DNA of 64,000 nucleotides from Panonychus citri (Eukaryota > Arthropoda > Arachnida > Trombidiformes > Tetranychidae), in NCBI RefSeq assembly GCF_014898815.1, contig NW_026515406.1, forward strand, positions 2,108,001 through 2,172,000, given 5' to 3'. The notes beneath the pieces are model-generated. The model worked only from the letters and a program-made list of their open reading frames with translations. It was not told the DNA's origin and ran no database searches. The first letter of the stretch is position 1; each line of letters begins with the position of its first letter. Positions 46,945-60,604 of the stretch are shown here, piece by piece. The translations under genes were made by a program, and so were the position numbers.

Positions 46945-49900
46945 CTAATAAAAAAGTTGTGAATCAATTCCAAAAATTGAATAAACCAGATTTAAGAGAA
47001 ATATCAAAAAATAACATTCTGTAAATTGAAAGACCATCAAGAGTTAATTGCTATCGTAGTAATAGATCAACAATGAGGTTGATAATTTAATTTAGAGAAA
47101 CACTTTTACTGTTTAAAAAGTGAAAACTTTGTTAGGTATTAATACACTTTCGATATCCATCTCAACATGAATTTTCATGAATGTCCTGTTAAGATGATCA
47201 TGGAATAAATCTGATAACTTGGCTCAAATTATTTTGACTTTTTTTCGAATTGGTGAAAAATGTTATTTCTTCAAGTTTGAAATTCAATTTCATCTATCGT
47301 AGGAGGAGTTTATCTTTTCTCTTACGTTCTGGTTAACATGGAAAATTGGAATTGATGTTTTCCTCTGTAATATTTTTCTTCCTATTGAACTATTTTTTTG
47401 TTCTCAAGAATCAAAAGATAATCAAAAATTGAGTTTTACTTTTATGTTTTTCAATTCAATTCCAGCTGAACATCAGGTAAACCTCTGATAAACCATAGAG
47501 AACGAGAGATAGAGAGAGATGGAGGATTAGGATGAAGAGGAAACCGTAATCATCATGGATAACTTTTTTTCTGCTTCTTTTACCTTCCACTTTTGCAATA
47601 TATCAAGTTAGACAAAGAGTAATATTCACATGAGATTTTACTTTTCATCAATTTCACCTTCATCATCATCTTCACTCTTTCACATCTCTCATCTTCTTCA
47701 TTTTTCTCTCCTTGAAAAATGTTTCTCTCTGTGGTTTATTCTCTCTCTCTCTCTCTCACTCTCTCTACTATTAGAATACAATTCAACATAACTCTTCAAC
47801 ATTGTCAATAGAACTGAAAATCTGTAGAGTATCTTGAATGGAAAACAAGATGAAAAATTGTAAGAAAAAGTGGAAGTGATGACGGTAGAAATTTCTGTCT
47901 ATCTGCTGGTGTGGATAATGAAAAAAAATCGAAGACACATAAATTACTCACGCAAAGTCCCTCGCCCACCACCCACCAACCTTTATCCTCGAAGTTTCTG
48001 ATAACAAAATCGTTGAATAGTTTTTTCATCAACTACTATTTTCCACTACACTCTTGGTACATCTTCATCAATCTTTACACTTTCTCCCAGCTCAACAGCT
48101 CCTTTCTACCTCTCTTAAAATCATTCTATCTCTCCATCTCTCTACATCCTTGCATCCTCATCATTTTCCTTCATCTTCTTCCGTGACATAATTTTCTTTC
48201 CCTTCCATGATCAGCTAGTAGATATTTCTTATCATGCTTCTAAAAAAGGTAAACAATCACAAAGATGATGTAACAGGAAAATCTTCATGAAAAGATAATA
48301 AAACCTCTGGAAATGATACTGAGCCATGATGATGGTCAACAGTAACACAAATACACACACACACATCAACTCGATAGATGAAAAGAAAAAGAGTTAAACT
48401 TAGGAATCAGAATTTTCTCTATTCGAATCATGAAATGAATGAAAAGAAAGAGATAATTATATTAAATTAATACACGAATATAATTTTAATCATTATTTTC
48501 TTTTCGATTCTTTCTACTCTCATGTGTATTAAATACAATTAACCAAACATACCCACACAAACCACTCAGTTTACCTGAAGAAAAGTTGAAAAACAAGAAG
48601 AAGAAAAATTAATAACCATTATATTCAGAATAAATTATTATTAAAGGTGACCATGAGATTTAAATATCTTGAGACAAATTCAGAGATTCAGTCCATTGAA
48701 AAAACAGTAAAATCTACAACTATTGTTATATTTATTTCTTTATCTTTTATTTATGAATATTACATAAGTGCAAAGTTATTATTTATTATTATCCTCAAAT
48801 GAATTTGTATTTAATATTGAATATTGTTATCATGGTAAAAGAAATGAAAATAAAGTTGAACCTTTTACTCCTGAGGATATATTAATAACATGATAATATT
48901 TATTTATATTTATGGAATCTGAGTATTGACTGAATGGACTGAACCTTTTTTTTGCCTCATGTTCATCATTATCATTACATAAATATTATATTTTCAATAT
49001 ATTACATTGGAGACAATTGTTAACCAATCAATCAGAATTGATTGTTTGTCTCTATTGAAAATCTAAACCATCAAGGGAAAATCAAGAACCAATCAATCTG
49101 ATCATGTCAAGGTCAAGGTGGAAATTCATATACAATATTCAACCCATTGAATTAATTGTTTGAAATTCAATATCAATCCTCACAGGTAAGGTTACAATTG
49201 GAATCATCATCAATCATAATTAATTTACTTTAGCTTTTTTATTAATAGTAACAATCAATTGATCACCAATGAAATAATATAACAATCATGATAACTCATC
49301 ATGAACATGATATTTATATTGTTATCTCAATCCCCGGATGGATTAGTGAGAAAAAATAAATAAATAATACACAAAACGATAACTGATTAAGTAAATTTCG
49401 TAATGGTGTTTACTTTAATTCAATCTGATTCAGTATTTTGATATATTTCAAGTTGCTTGTTATAATATAACAACAACAACAACAATATAATACACATATA
49501 AACATTATGATGATAAAAAATAGCAAACAGATTCAATCATGATGAGGATGATGAAATTATCATTATTGGATTTATATTGTAGTTTCCTTTGGTTTTATCC
49601 AATTGAATTTGCATTGGAAAATGCATTAAGATGATCATCTTGTTCAAGTTAAAGAGGAAAGTTCAGTTGTCTGAGTCTTTTATTCTTGTTATTCAATTGA
49701 CAGGGAAAAATAAAAGTTCATGATTATATATAAATGATTTAATTCAGTTATAATTTATCATGTAAGCTTGATTTTCATCACGGAATCAAAAGGTTTGTTC
49801 ATCAGGATTGTTTGCCATTTGCAATCATAACTATAATTGTAACAATCTTATCACATCATCATCATCGTCGTCATGAACCTCAACTCAAAGTTACTATCAT

Positions 49901-52041
49901 GCAATTTCAAATTGATCTGAAAGATTCACAATTCTCCTTCTCATCTTATCAAGTCTTAATTAAAGTTGATTATCACTGATGCGAGAATATATTGATTATC
50001 ACGAGAGATAAGAAAGTGAAAGTTCAGAAAAGTTCAAGATAGATTCAGTGAAGTAAAATCCTTTTCACTACAATGATCATGGAAAATACCATGTTAATCA
50101 AGGTGATCGTCAACTTTTATTATTTACTAATTATTATCACTGATATTGAGATCTAACTAATCTCATGAGGTATTAATATATTTATAATTATAAAGTCCGA
50201 AAGGTTTTGACTTCTCCTTTATACTTTCCTATCATAATCATTTAATGAATAAAAGTAATATTTTTCATTGGAATTAAAAATTCAACATGAAAAATATACA
50301 TGTATGTACATGTACTCTGATTTTGAGTTTTCAGGGGAAAAAGGAGAACATAAAAGCAAATTAAATATTAATAACCTTGTTATCTGATTTAACATTATTA
50401 TCAATAGATTATCATGATAATGAGTCAAGTTAATTAACAGGTTAGTTTATCAGCTACAGAAACAATGAAAAAACATAGAAAATGCTAATGCTTAGGCTAA
50501 TACATTTATTAGTAAATGAACTCGGAACTCTTGAGTTGTTTTTTGAGCAAAGTGAAGGCTTTACTTTCAAAAAAGATTCTGGGCTCACTTGATTTATCGC
50601 CGAGGCTACTCAATATTTTTGGACACCTTCAGCCCGAAATTTAATGAAGCTCTTGAAAGCTGCTAGATCATGGCAATATTAAACGAGTTATCTGAATTGT
50701 GAGTGATAGAAAACTAGAAAAGAATGAGAAATTTTTGAATCTCCAATTCATTGTGTTTGTTTTTATTAAACAGAGTGTCCAAGTCAAATATTCAGTAGCT
50801 TTTCGAGTTCTCAAGATGAAACAATTGTATAAATTATTTCGAGGACATTTGTCGTAATTTTGTTGCAACAAAGTTGAGTTTATTACTCAATTTCTTAAAG
50901 TTATCTCATACAAAATATTGATATCCATGATGTTTACCAACTGCTTCAGCTCTAAGACTTGGCCAGTTATCGAAAATAACTTATGTTATCATTGAAAGTT
51001 ATGTGACTGGATATTATTAATAATTAGATACTGAGATATTATTTACGTTAGTTTTCAATCTTTTGTGTTACCATGATCAAGTTTTGATTCGGTACGAGAC
51101 CAACAAGCAGAAAATTGAGCAAATTTGTTGCTACCGAAAGTGGTCAGTGCCCAGTTTCCTAAAACACTAGCCCTGATATTACTGTATCTCGTGTTTTTAG
51201 ATGTTCTTTATCAATTATGATGCTATCAATCTAATATCTGGGACAGTTATCAACTTTATGGTCGCTCGAAAAAAAAATTCGATTTCTATTTCTTATTATT
51301 CAATATACCGTCTTGGTAACGTCAACCTCACAATGTACATCATAATCATTGACAGAATACAGAATGGAAACCAATCGGTCATCAGAAACTACATATGTTA
51401 ATAAATTATTTCTAATACAATTGGGATGTGATAATTAAGTGCTAATTATTTTGTCAGTAGTAACAATTGATTATTTTAAAGTTTCCATATCAACAGGGAA
51501 CCATTTCTGTTCCAGCGCCTTGATGAGCATGATAATACATTAATAGGTAAACTCGAAACCCTTGAGTTATATAATGTTACATGTTTATCAGAGGGAATTT
51601 GCTGTCAGGATAATATCATTAGAATACAATGAAATTTTCACAGTTATATTGTTCAATGTAAAATTTACAGTGTCACCATCATTATATTCACTCCATGTGA
51701 TGAAATATAAATACATGTATATCTATGACTCTTTCTCTGAATGTATGGCTAAAGCAGAAAAAGAATAAATAAAAAACGGGAATCGCCCAAGGCAGAAACA
51801 CAACAATATTAATAATTCAAATGCTATCTTTTTGCATCTCTTGTATCATCAACAAGGAAGTGAAAAGAAAAAAAATCTTAAGATTGTCATTAGTATTCAT
51901 TCATAGATGATAATGATAGGGAAGATTGTGGAGAAATGTATTCAATGATTCATGGGAATTCATTCATTTCCATTTTACCGTTTTTTCTGTCATGATGTAA
52001 ATGAATCATGACCTTGAATAAATACACAAAGTTCATCATTT

Positions 52042-52109
<68 letters not shown>
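52042..52109. repeat. CT dinucleotide microsatellite
   Basis: Uninterrupted (CT)n of about 66 bp, ending at CTTCTCTCCGG. A (GA)n tract of opposite polarity starts 140 bp later at 52,253. Confidence 0.95.
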
Positions 52110-52111
<2 letters not shown>

Positions 52112-52248
52112 CGGAGTTCAACTTTCTCACCGACTTCACATTCATCTCGAATTTTCATCTTCACATATAATATGAATAAATCACATAATCTTGTCTACAG
52201 TTAATCTTGAGATTTTCTTCATTTATCTCTAATCATTATTGTGAAAGC

Positions 52249-52252
<4 letters not shown>

Positions 52253-52307
<55 letters not shown>

Positions 52308-52309
52308 TC
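52253..52309. repeat. GA microsatellite
   Basis: (GA)n with a few GATA interruptions. It is complementary to the CT tract at 52,042-52,109, so the two could pair as a hairpin in single-stranded DNA or RNA. Confidence 0.9.
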
Positions 52310-53376
52310 GAAAATGTCATTTTGAACATTTTTTTCTTATTCTAAGTAATATCATATGATGATGATCTTCACCATGATCAAACTAATCGCCTCCAATAAT
52401 CTTGTCAAACCTACACCCAAAGTCCAAAATGACGACATATTAAATTCAGTCCCTGAACATTAACCTTTTCCATATGATGATGAACATCACAACCGTCATC
52501 ATGGTGTTATATTTATGTATTGATGAGAATGATTTAATACTCATCATTATTAATATAATTGAGAGATTGATGATAATCAGAATAATATTAATGTAAAAGT
52601 AATGATAATGAGGCAAGAAAAAGTTACTTCTTGTTTGCCAACGATTAAAAATGAATTCAAAGTTATTTGTTGGAGTTTTCAGTTCCAATGAATGAATAAT
52701 GATTTCAAAAATTGTCACGACATTCAAACAATCAAGGTTATAATAACAGGAACAAAAAAAAGCATAATAAATGAGAAAGTTAATGAATGAATGAGTAAGT
52801 AAATTAATGGAAATCTTAACAATCAATCAAAGTCAATCACAACTCAAAGGATAATAATAGTATTTACCTAACGGTAGAGCAAAAAAAAAACTTCTAGACT
52901 TAGTAAAGTGAAGGTGAATTGAGATACAATTAAAGGATTGGAAGAGTAAATCTTTTCCTCTCCAATCATTAGAATCCTTAATTCATCCGGAATCACAATT
53001 AAATCACCTTTCCAATCACAAAGAGATTAAAGTTTGACTTTTATATTACACGAGAAACAATTGAATTGTAGCTTAGACAATCAAAAATAATCATCGGAAT
53101 AATTAATTGTATCATCAAGATTAATCTTAATTTTATCTTACACAATGACACACCCAATAGGTAAGGTGGATAAATGAATGAAACAAATGATGAGAAAACT
53201 TTTACACTTGATCATTGATTTTAATTTACTTTCTATTCACAATTAACTAACAAATTACCTTCATCAATGAATGTTAATTATCATGATGATTAAGTTTATC
53301 TATTATTATACAATAAAACTATTCAATTGATGGAATAATAAAATAATAACATTCACCTATGAGGATTAATACTCAT

Positions 53377-54315
53377 TGAAGGGTAGAAAAATCGGAAACC
53401 CAATTAACCCTCATATTTGAATCACTCAGTGATTTGTTTCCCTCCATTTTTCTTATTTCATTTCATTAACTCTTCCAAAGCTCATTCAGCTTAATTATGC
53501 TTATTCTTGTTTTCAATTTATCTTTAATTTTCATTTACCTGAACTTTGTAAACCTTTCCTTTATTATATCTTAGATATGTAATTGATCATTGAATGATTT
53601 CTAAGTTCTAACCAGAACAATTAACTGATTCAATTGTCACTTTTACATCTAAAGATGTCTCTTTTTAAGTTACCAAAATCTTGGTCAATAAGGAAAGAGA
53701 ATCTTTTTCTCTGTCTATTTTACTCTTTCTCCTCTTTCTTTATTGTTAACGCTTTTTCAAGCCTAAGAGATTAACAATGGTGAACACTTAGTGTTATCTT
53801 CAACCCTTAACAATATTGTTAACCATAAATGGTAAAGATGACAAACTCATCATCTCTTTTGGATTAGTATTAACACTATTATGTTATTCCCCCAATTCGA
53901 TTAATCAAGTTTAATTTCACTTTAAGTTTCCCCCGTTTTTTATTTCTAAGAAATCTTAATGTTTACCATTGTAACTCTTCAGTTCTAATTCTACTTTCAA
54001 AGTAATCACATTAGTGCTCTTCTTGTTACCTTGTGTTCTCATTTTCAATTTTGTTCAATTTCAATAAAACCTAATAGTTTAACTATTTCCGTGTTCCTCA
54101 CATTTCAACTATTCACAATTCTCATCACTTAGTGATCTCTAATTACTTATTAATAGAGTAATTAGTCTCCGAAGAAGAAGATCCTGAAAGAATCTTGGTT
54201 TCTGTAGTGAGCAGATTAATCTCCTGAACTCTTGTGTTTATATCTTTTAAAGATATCGCTTCTTAGTTTATTTTGGTTCTTCCATTTTGAATTGAAATAA
54301 ATTTCTCACCTCACA
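53377..54315 (+). repeat. 5' LTR
   Basis: TG...CA ends, about 939 bp, with AATAAA-type sequences near 54,065 and 54,295. The first 157 bp equal 63,844-64,000 exactly. Confidence 0.88.
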
Positions 54316-54318
54316 ATT

Positions 54319-54336
54319 TGGCGAGGTTACCAGGAT
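54319..54336 (+). promoter_or_regulatory. Candidate tRNA primer binding site
   Basis: TGGCGAGGTTACCAGG begins 3 bases after the LTR end. PBSs begin TGG, complementary to the CCA end of a tRNA. I could not assign the tRNA. Confidence 0.55.
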
Positions 54337-54400
54337 CTTCTCTTTCATCTCCGATCAATCATTGATATTTTGTGTTTAGTTTTCTTTGTGTAACTCAAAC

Positions 54401-57400
54401 ATGGGTCCTAAACGAGGTCGAAAAAAGACAACTACTCAAGGTAATGTTTCTGTTTCTGATGAAACTGTCCACACTTCTCCTCAACAACCTTCTCAACTTC
54501 CACCTACTCCTGTTGTTACAAGGCGAAGACAACAATCCATTGTTATGGATGAGAAATCTCTTAGAGATATTGATTATACTGAAACTCTTTCTCTATTTGA
54601 TTTATGGAATTCTACTCCACCTTTACGCTCATTAGCAACTAAACGCTTAACTGAGATAATTAAAACTAACTTGTTACTCCTTGGTGAAAATCTTACTCAA
54701 GATGAAATTCTTGATTTACCTGTTGGTGAATTGAAAAATCAACCTATCCCTGAGTGGATCTCTGATTTACGTATGAATGGAATCTCTGAGAATGAAATTC
54801 AAACTTTCGTTAAGACTATTGGTAAAGATGATGAAGTCATCATTAATCTTAGTCATTCTGAACTTTTTGGACTACCATTATCCCTTGGATCTCTCAACAA
54901 GATAAAAACCGTTTTGAACACTTATGGTGCAGATATTACTGAACCATCAACATCTCAAGCTTCATATCATTCTAATGATTCTCCATTTTCAACAAATGCT
55001 CTCGTCGAAATTGTTAAACAATTGAAAAATGATCCTCATGTTCCCGAATTTCAGAAAGGCGAAGATCAATTTCAATGGTTGGTAAAGACGCGTGACCGTT
55101 TAGCTAAGGAAAACGTGGATGATGCCACTCGATTGAGACTTTTACAAAAGTCCATGACTCACGAGATCAAAGCCGCTGCTGTTGAATTAGAATCAATTAT
55201 TGATTATAACAATTATGTCGAATCTCTCTTCGAAAAACTTCGAACACCCGAAAGCCAATACAGTGCCGATTTTGAATTGCAACAATGTCGCTTTCACCCT
55301 GAAGATCACCCTGAAAAGTTTTTCGGTGATATGAAAAGATTGGTAAGTAAATCCCTTGGTGAGGTAAATGAACGAGTTTTTCTTTCTCTTTTGATTCAAC
55401 ATATTCCTAAATATATAAGAGATGATATTTATACATTGAGTATAAATGATGATAAGACAAAAGTCTTCAATTTCTTAACCCGAAAACATTTTGATTATCA
55501 ATTGTCTATGAAAGAAAGACAAAAAGACAAAGATAAGTCTAGACAAGGTAAACCTTATGATAAAGAAAAATCATCTTCTGGTAAACTTTTCAAAAGTAAC
55601 AACTTTGGCTCTAACAATAGCAATTCATCATCGTACAAATCATCATCAAGAGATAATCAAAATAAATCTCATCGACCTTCTGGTTCATCTACTAAAGGAT
55701 GTAGATATTGCAAAGATGAAAATCATACGATTGAAAATTGTGTTAAATTAGTTGAAAGACGAAAGAAAGAAGCTGCTCAACAAAATCGTAATTCATCTAA
55801 TACAACCGTTCCCGCCATTGCTAATTATCCCGCTAATATGACTTCTCTTGTTCCTGATACATCAATCATTGATAATTCAGCCTCAACTCCACAAGAGACC
55901 GTTCAATCAAATATTCGTGAACCGATTCAAAGTGCGATTCGAAATCCACCCATTGCCTTTGCAACATCAAGAAATGTTCAACAACTTACTAAAGTAGGAA
56001 ACATTGATCATATGCCACAAATCAACCTTCGACTTTGTTCACCCAACAAAGAATTTCTAAAAGAAGGTAAAGTGTTAATTGACACTGGTGCTTCTATTTG
56101 TGCCGTTGATTATGGATTGGCCAAGGAACTTGATGTTCATACTGTTCCATTGAGTCGATATCTCAAAGGGATAGCCTCTGACTCTTATGTTAATGCTGTT
56201 GGATTTGCTTATGCTATGGTCAAGCACGTTGACATGGAGGAAACCAGAATTATCAAGCTCCAAATCTGTAAGAACTTTGATCCAGTTTTTCTTCTTGGTA
56301 ATGCTTTCATTCATGTGTATTATATGAATATCGCATCTGATGGTAATGAATTTAAAATAACTACCAAAGAAAATCCCGATTCTATTGAATATGAAAATCC
56401 CGATTTTTATTTCCGATTTTGCACTCCCGATGAAACTGATTATATTATTGAAACTTCAATTAAAGTAACTGGTAACAATTATTCAGATTACATCTTAAGT
56501 AATTCTTCTAATTCATCCGCTAACCCTAATAATGATAATCATTTAACCCAAATCACTCCCACAAAATTCAAAGAATTCCCTGAAAACTCTTTTATCGCTA
56601 AAACCGATATCTTAAATAATCAAGAAATGATTGAAATTCAGAATGAAAAACTTAATCTTTCTCTCGTTGAGAAAATCAAACAAAAAATTAACCCACAATT
56701 AAGTGTCGATCAACAAGATCAACTCTTTGAATTACTGAATTCTTATCAAGATATTTTTGCTAAACATAAACATGATCTTGGTTATGTTCCTTCTTCAGTT
56801 TGCCCCGTTTTCATTGATTTAGAAAATCAAATCGTTCCTTATCAGAAACCCTACAACTGTTCAATAACTCGTCGTGAAGAGTTCAAAACAATAATTAATG
56901 AATTGTTAGAACATGATTTGATAGAACCATCAAATGCTCCCGGTGGTTCTCCTGCAATTTTAGTCCCTCGTTCCGATGGTTCACCAAGAATGGTTATTGA
57001 TTATCGGTTATTGAATCGTATAACTAAGGTGCCTCAACACCCAATGCCTAGAATTGATGATTGTCTTGAAGTTGTTCGTGGTGGAAAATTTTTCAACATG
57101 TTCGATTTAGCCCAAGGCTATCATCAAATTGAACTATCACCTTCAGAAAGGGAAAAAACTGTGTTCGTTACCCCCGACGGTAAATATCAGTATAAGAGAC
57201 TCCCCATGGGACTCTCAGGTGCTCCTTTTACCTTTCAACGTTTCATGAATCAAGTCCTAGATGGACTCCAATATAAAGACTGTATCGGATATTTTGATGA
57301 TATACCTGTTGTTGGAAAAAACTTTCTTGAATTATTGAATAATACTCAACAAGTGGTGGATCGACTACGTAAATTTAACCTCAAGGTTAAGCCTGAAAAA

Positions 57401-57919
57401 TGTACCTTTGGTGCAACTGAAATTTTACTTCTTGGTCACCTTGTTTCTGGCGATGGAATCAGACCAGATCCCAAAAAAGTTCAAGCTTTAGTTAACCTCC
57501 CTTATCCACGGAATATCAGAGAATTACAATCCCTATTAGGATGTTATAATTACTTCAGTCGGTATATTCAAAATTATTCTAATATCGCTGCCCCCTTATA
57601 TCGTCTCATCTCAAAGGAAAGAAAATTCAAAATCCTCCCAGCCGATAAAAAAGCTCTCGATACCTTGAAAAATTCATTACTCAACACTACGTTGTTGGTA
57701 CATTTCAACCCTAATCTAAGGAGAAAAATCTCCGTTGATGCCTCCGATATTGCTGTTGGTGGTATATTGCTACAGGAAGACGATAAATCTGAGAATTATA
57801 ACTCTGAAACCCCCATTGAAGAAATCAAAGATTGGTTACCAATAAGTTTCTTCTCCCAAAATTACTCAAACATCAACTTCATTACTCTGTTTCTGAAAAG
57901 GAACTTCTTGCAATCCTAG
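54401..57919 (+). pseudogene. gag-pol part 1: Gag, protease, reverse transcriptase, start of RNase H
   Basis: The likely start is ATG 54,401 (MGPKRGRKK), 86 bp after the LTR. Gag: a capsid-like region followed by a CCHC zinc knuckle, CRYCKDENHTIENC (55,700-55,741). Protease: active-site LIDTGAS with DTG at 56,081-56,089. Reverse transcriptase: VIDYRLLN, FDLAQGYHQI, LPMGLSGAPFTFQ and the catalytic YFDD at 57,290-57,301 (in place of the common YLDD/YVDD). RNase H begins with VDASDIAVGG, but the frame is lost at about 57,850-57,870 and this frame stops at 57,919. Gag and Pol are in one frame, with no stop or shift between them. The break makes this copy non-coding for a full Pol unless it is a consensus error. 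Confidence 0.9.
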
Positions 57920-58140
57920 TTGGAATCTACAAATATACTCATTATCTTGATGGTGAAAAATTCTTAGTCGAAACTGACCATCATGCTCTCTGCCAATTAA
58001 CCAAAATTAATTTCAAGAATTCAAGGTTACAGAGATGGTCCATTATGCTTTCGGCATTCAATTTCAAAGTGATTTACCGAAAAGGTTCAACTCATCCCCT
58101 GATTGTTTTTCCGTTACCAATCAGAATGGGATCATCGTAA
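57832..58140 (+). pseudogene. gag-pol part 2: remainder of RNase H in another frame
   Basis: Shifted frame with the conserved YSVSEKELLAI and ETDHHAL blocks that normally follow the VDAS motif within one RNase H domain, plus the connection-like region after it. A second frame change at about 58,100-58,140 separates it from integrase. Both breaks lie beside homopolymer runs (AAAA and TTTTT). Confidence 0.88.
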
Positions 58141-60010
58141 GACTATCGATCCAGAGGAAGAATTTTTGGATAAAGTGTTTCTTAGCGAGTACATCATCGA
58201 TCCGGAAGATTATCACTATCATGATATCGGTATGAACTTAATCAATCTTTCTTTTGAATCCCCATTACTGTCACCCAATGTTCTTAAAGAACCTCCCAGT
58301 ATATTTTATACATCGGAAACTGAAATCAATCATTTAAAACCTCAATCAACATCTCGAGCTGAATTTTCCTTATGGAAGGAAAAAGTCCGATTAAGACAAA
58401 AGGAAAATGTCGATATTCAAAATATCATTCTTCAAATGGAAAATCCAAATTCAATTGCTGCTAAAAGATATACGATTAAAGATGATCTTTTATATCGTAA
58501 AGATACTCGTACTCCCTTTGGTTCAAGATTGGTGATTGACAAGATAATCTTGAAAGAAATTTTTCAACATGAACACGAATCACCGTTAGGAGGTCACTTT
58601 GCGACCGAGAAAACGTATTTAAATATCGCTAGACGATTCTGGTGTAAATACCTTTACGAGGAAGTGAAAATTTTATGTGACTCGTGCATGACTTGTAACC
58701 TAACGAAACCTTCAAATGTGATTTATGTTGACCCATCAACAAAACCAATCCCCAGAGAAATTTTCGAGCGATTTGAACTTGACGTGCAAGGTCCAATTTC
58801 AATCGGAAATAGTAAGAAGTATATTCTCGTTCTTGTTGACGTTTTATCTCGATACGTCTATGCAAAATTAACCAACAATCAAACTGCTAAAACAGTTATA
58901 AACTTTTTGTCCCTCTTCTTTAACCAATTTGGTTACCCTAAATTTATTCAGACCGATCAAGGTACTAATTTCTTATCAGAATCAGTCTCTGAATTTTTCA
59001 AGATAAATGGTATTAGCCATGATGTTTCCACTCCTTATCATCCTCAATCCCAAGGAATTGTAGAACGATGCAATCGGACAATTGCTGAACGTCTACGAAC
59101 TTATGTTTCCGAAAATGGAACTAAAAATTTCAAACTTGCTCTTGAAGCTAGTCTTTATGCAATTAATTCATCGGTGCATAAAATTACTCGATTTAGTCCG
59201 TACTATTTAGTATTCGGTAGAGAACCGAATAAACCTCTTGATAATTATCTATCAATAGACCACAACTCCCCGGTCAATGTTATTCAAGCTCGTAAGCTCG
59301 CATTTGCAAGATTAAATGCTCAACAATTGTACCAAATTAATCGCACTAAAATGCTCCATCCTCAATCTCCATATAAACTTGGTGATTTCGTTTTGGTCAG
59401 AAATGAATCGATGGATTCTTCAATATCTAAGAAACTTAGAAATAAGTTCCATGGTCCTCATCTCATTTGTGGAATCAGAAAAGGTTCACTTTTACTGTTA
59501 GATTTAGATGATCTTGGATTATTTACCGTAAATGTTTCAAACACCAAACTTTACAAAGGAAAAATTTCACCAGAAATGCAATCTCTTAGAGATAATCATT
59601 TTAATCCCGATTCTTATCTTGAAACAGAAAACTTTAATACCCCTGAAATCAATAGACAGACAGAAATTCATCTCAAGACTTTAACTGAACAAGAAAATAT
59701 TATTGATTCTATTTCTGATCAAACCGAGATCAACCCTGAAAATGATCAATCAAATCACTCAAGTGATATTCATTCAACTCATTCTCATCCCAATCTAAAT
59801 GATTTTATTGAAACAACGAATGAGAAAAACTCATTTCCATTGAATCAATCTAATGATAATTTGTCTAAATCTCGAGAATCAGTTACTGATATTTCTCATT
59901 TTCCAATTTCCAAATCAAGAAGAAAATATAAAACTTCTGATAAACTCATTGCTGAACAATCTACTTTGAATAATTCCGACAAACCTTTAACTCGATATCA
60001 AAGAAAAAAT
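58141..60010 (+). pseudogene. pol part 3: integrase and Pol C-terminus
   Basis: Third frame, open from about 58,103. It contains the HHCC zinc-binding region (HEHESPLGGH, then CDSCMTC, 58,568-58,700) and the DDE core: D in FELDVQGP (about 58,780), D in QTDQGTNF (about 58,955) and E in QGIVERCNR (about 59,060). This is followed by the C-terminal domain (KFHGPHLICGI) and a Ser/Asn-rich tail. It inserts the cDNA into the genome. It is intact in itself but cut off from the upstream Pol by two frame changes. The frame stays open past 60,010 into hydrophobic, low-complexity translation that I regard as non-coding spacer. Confidence 0.88.
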
Positions 60011-60604
60011 CAGAATATTTTTATTCTTTATTCCTTTTACATGATATCAACAAGTGAGGAAAAATTTGAATTTTCTATTGAAAATTTGAATCAACAAGTT
60101 TTATTGCTGAAGCAATTTAATTTTCTAAATTTAAATTTGCCGAATTTTAATTATTCAAAGAACAATAGAGAAGGCGTTACTGTCGCATGTCAATTGTTCG
60201 CGCCATCTTCTTCTACCTCTGTCACATTAACTCTTTTGTCACCATATGACTATAATCATTTTCTGTTTTCTCCAAATTCTCTTTCGAATTTTCTCTTAAA
60301 TTCTATTTTCTCTTTGAGATTTTCTATCAAAATTTTACTCATTTCGATTAATTACTCATTTAATTGTGAACAATTATTAATTAATTCAAATTGTGTTAAA
60401 AAATTAAGTCTTAAACTTGTGATAAGTTTTAAGTGGTACTCTTATAGCTTTAGCTATCTCAAGTGTGACTCTTTTGTATCATCGTCATCCATTTTGGATT
60501 TTAAACGCTCATTCACTTTGCTTTTAAACTCTTATCAAAGCTTAATTAAGCAGTTAATTATCATTAAAGTGATTCATCAATTGCCGCTTAATCAAATTTT
60601 TACG
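60011..60604 (+). other. Spacer between pol and the 3' ORF
   Basis: AT-rich, with no stop in the pol frame, but the translation is Phe/Leu/Ser/Asn-rich and unlike protein. The segment around GAGAAGGCGTTACTGTCGC (about 60,165) resembles the sequence that ends pol near the 3' end of simpler gypsy elements. This could be the place where extra 3' genes were added. It may act as leader or intron for the next ORF. Confidence 0.35.

Larger units (their letters stand above)
46945..53376. other. Long intergenic region with microsatellites
   Basis: No convincing gene on either strand. It includes CT microsatellites at about 47,740-47,765 and 52,042-52,109 and a GA microsatellite at 52,253-52,309. Open frames of 60-126 codons here translate to Ile/Asn/Tyr-rich sequence typical of AT-rich noncoding DNA. 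Confidence 0.55.

Noticed and set aside
52446..52826. 126-codon minus-strand open frame
   Set aside because: Ile/Tyr/Ser-rich translation typical of AT-rich noncoding DNA, no splice or family evidence.
60011..60604. Continuation of Pol into a hydrophobic transmembrane-like region
   Set aside because: Composition is AT-rich and translation is low complexity; the following ATG at 60,605 starts clearly protein-like sequence, so I treat this as spacer rather than an envelope segment.
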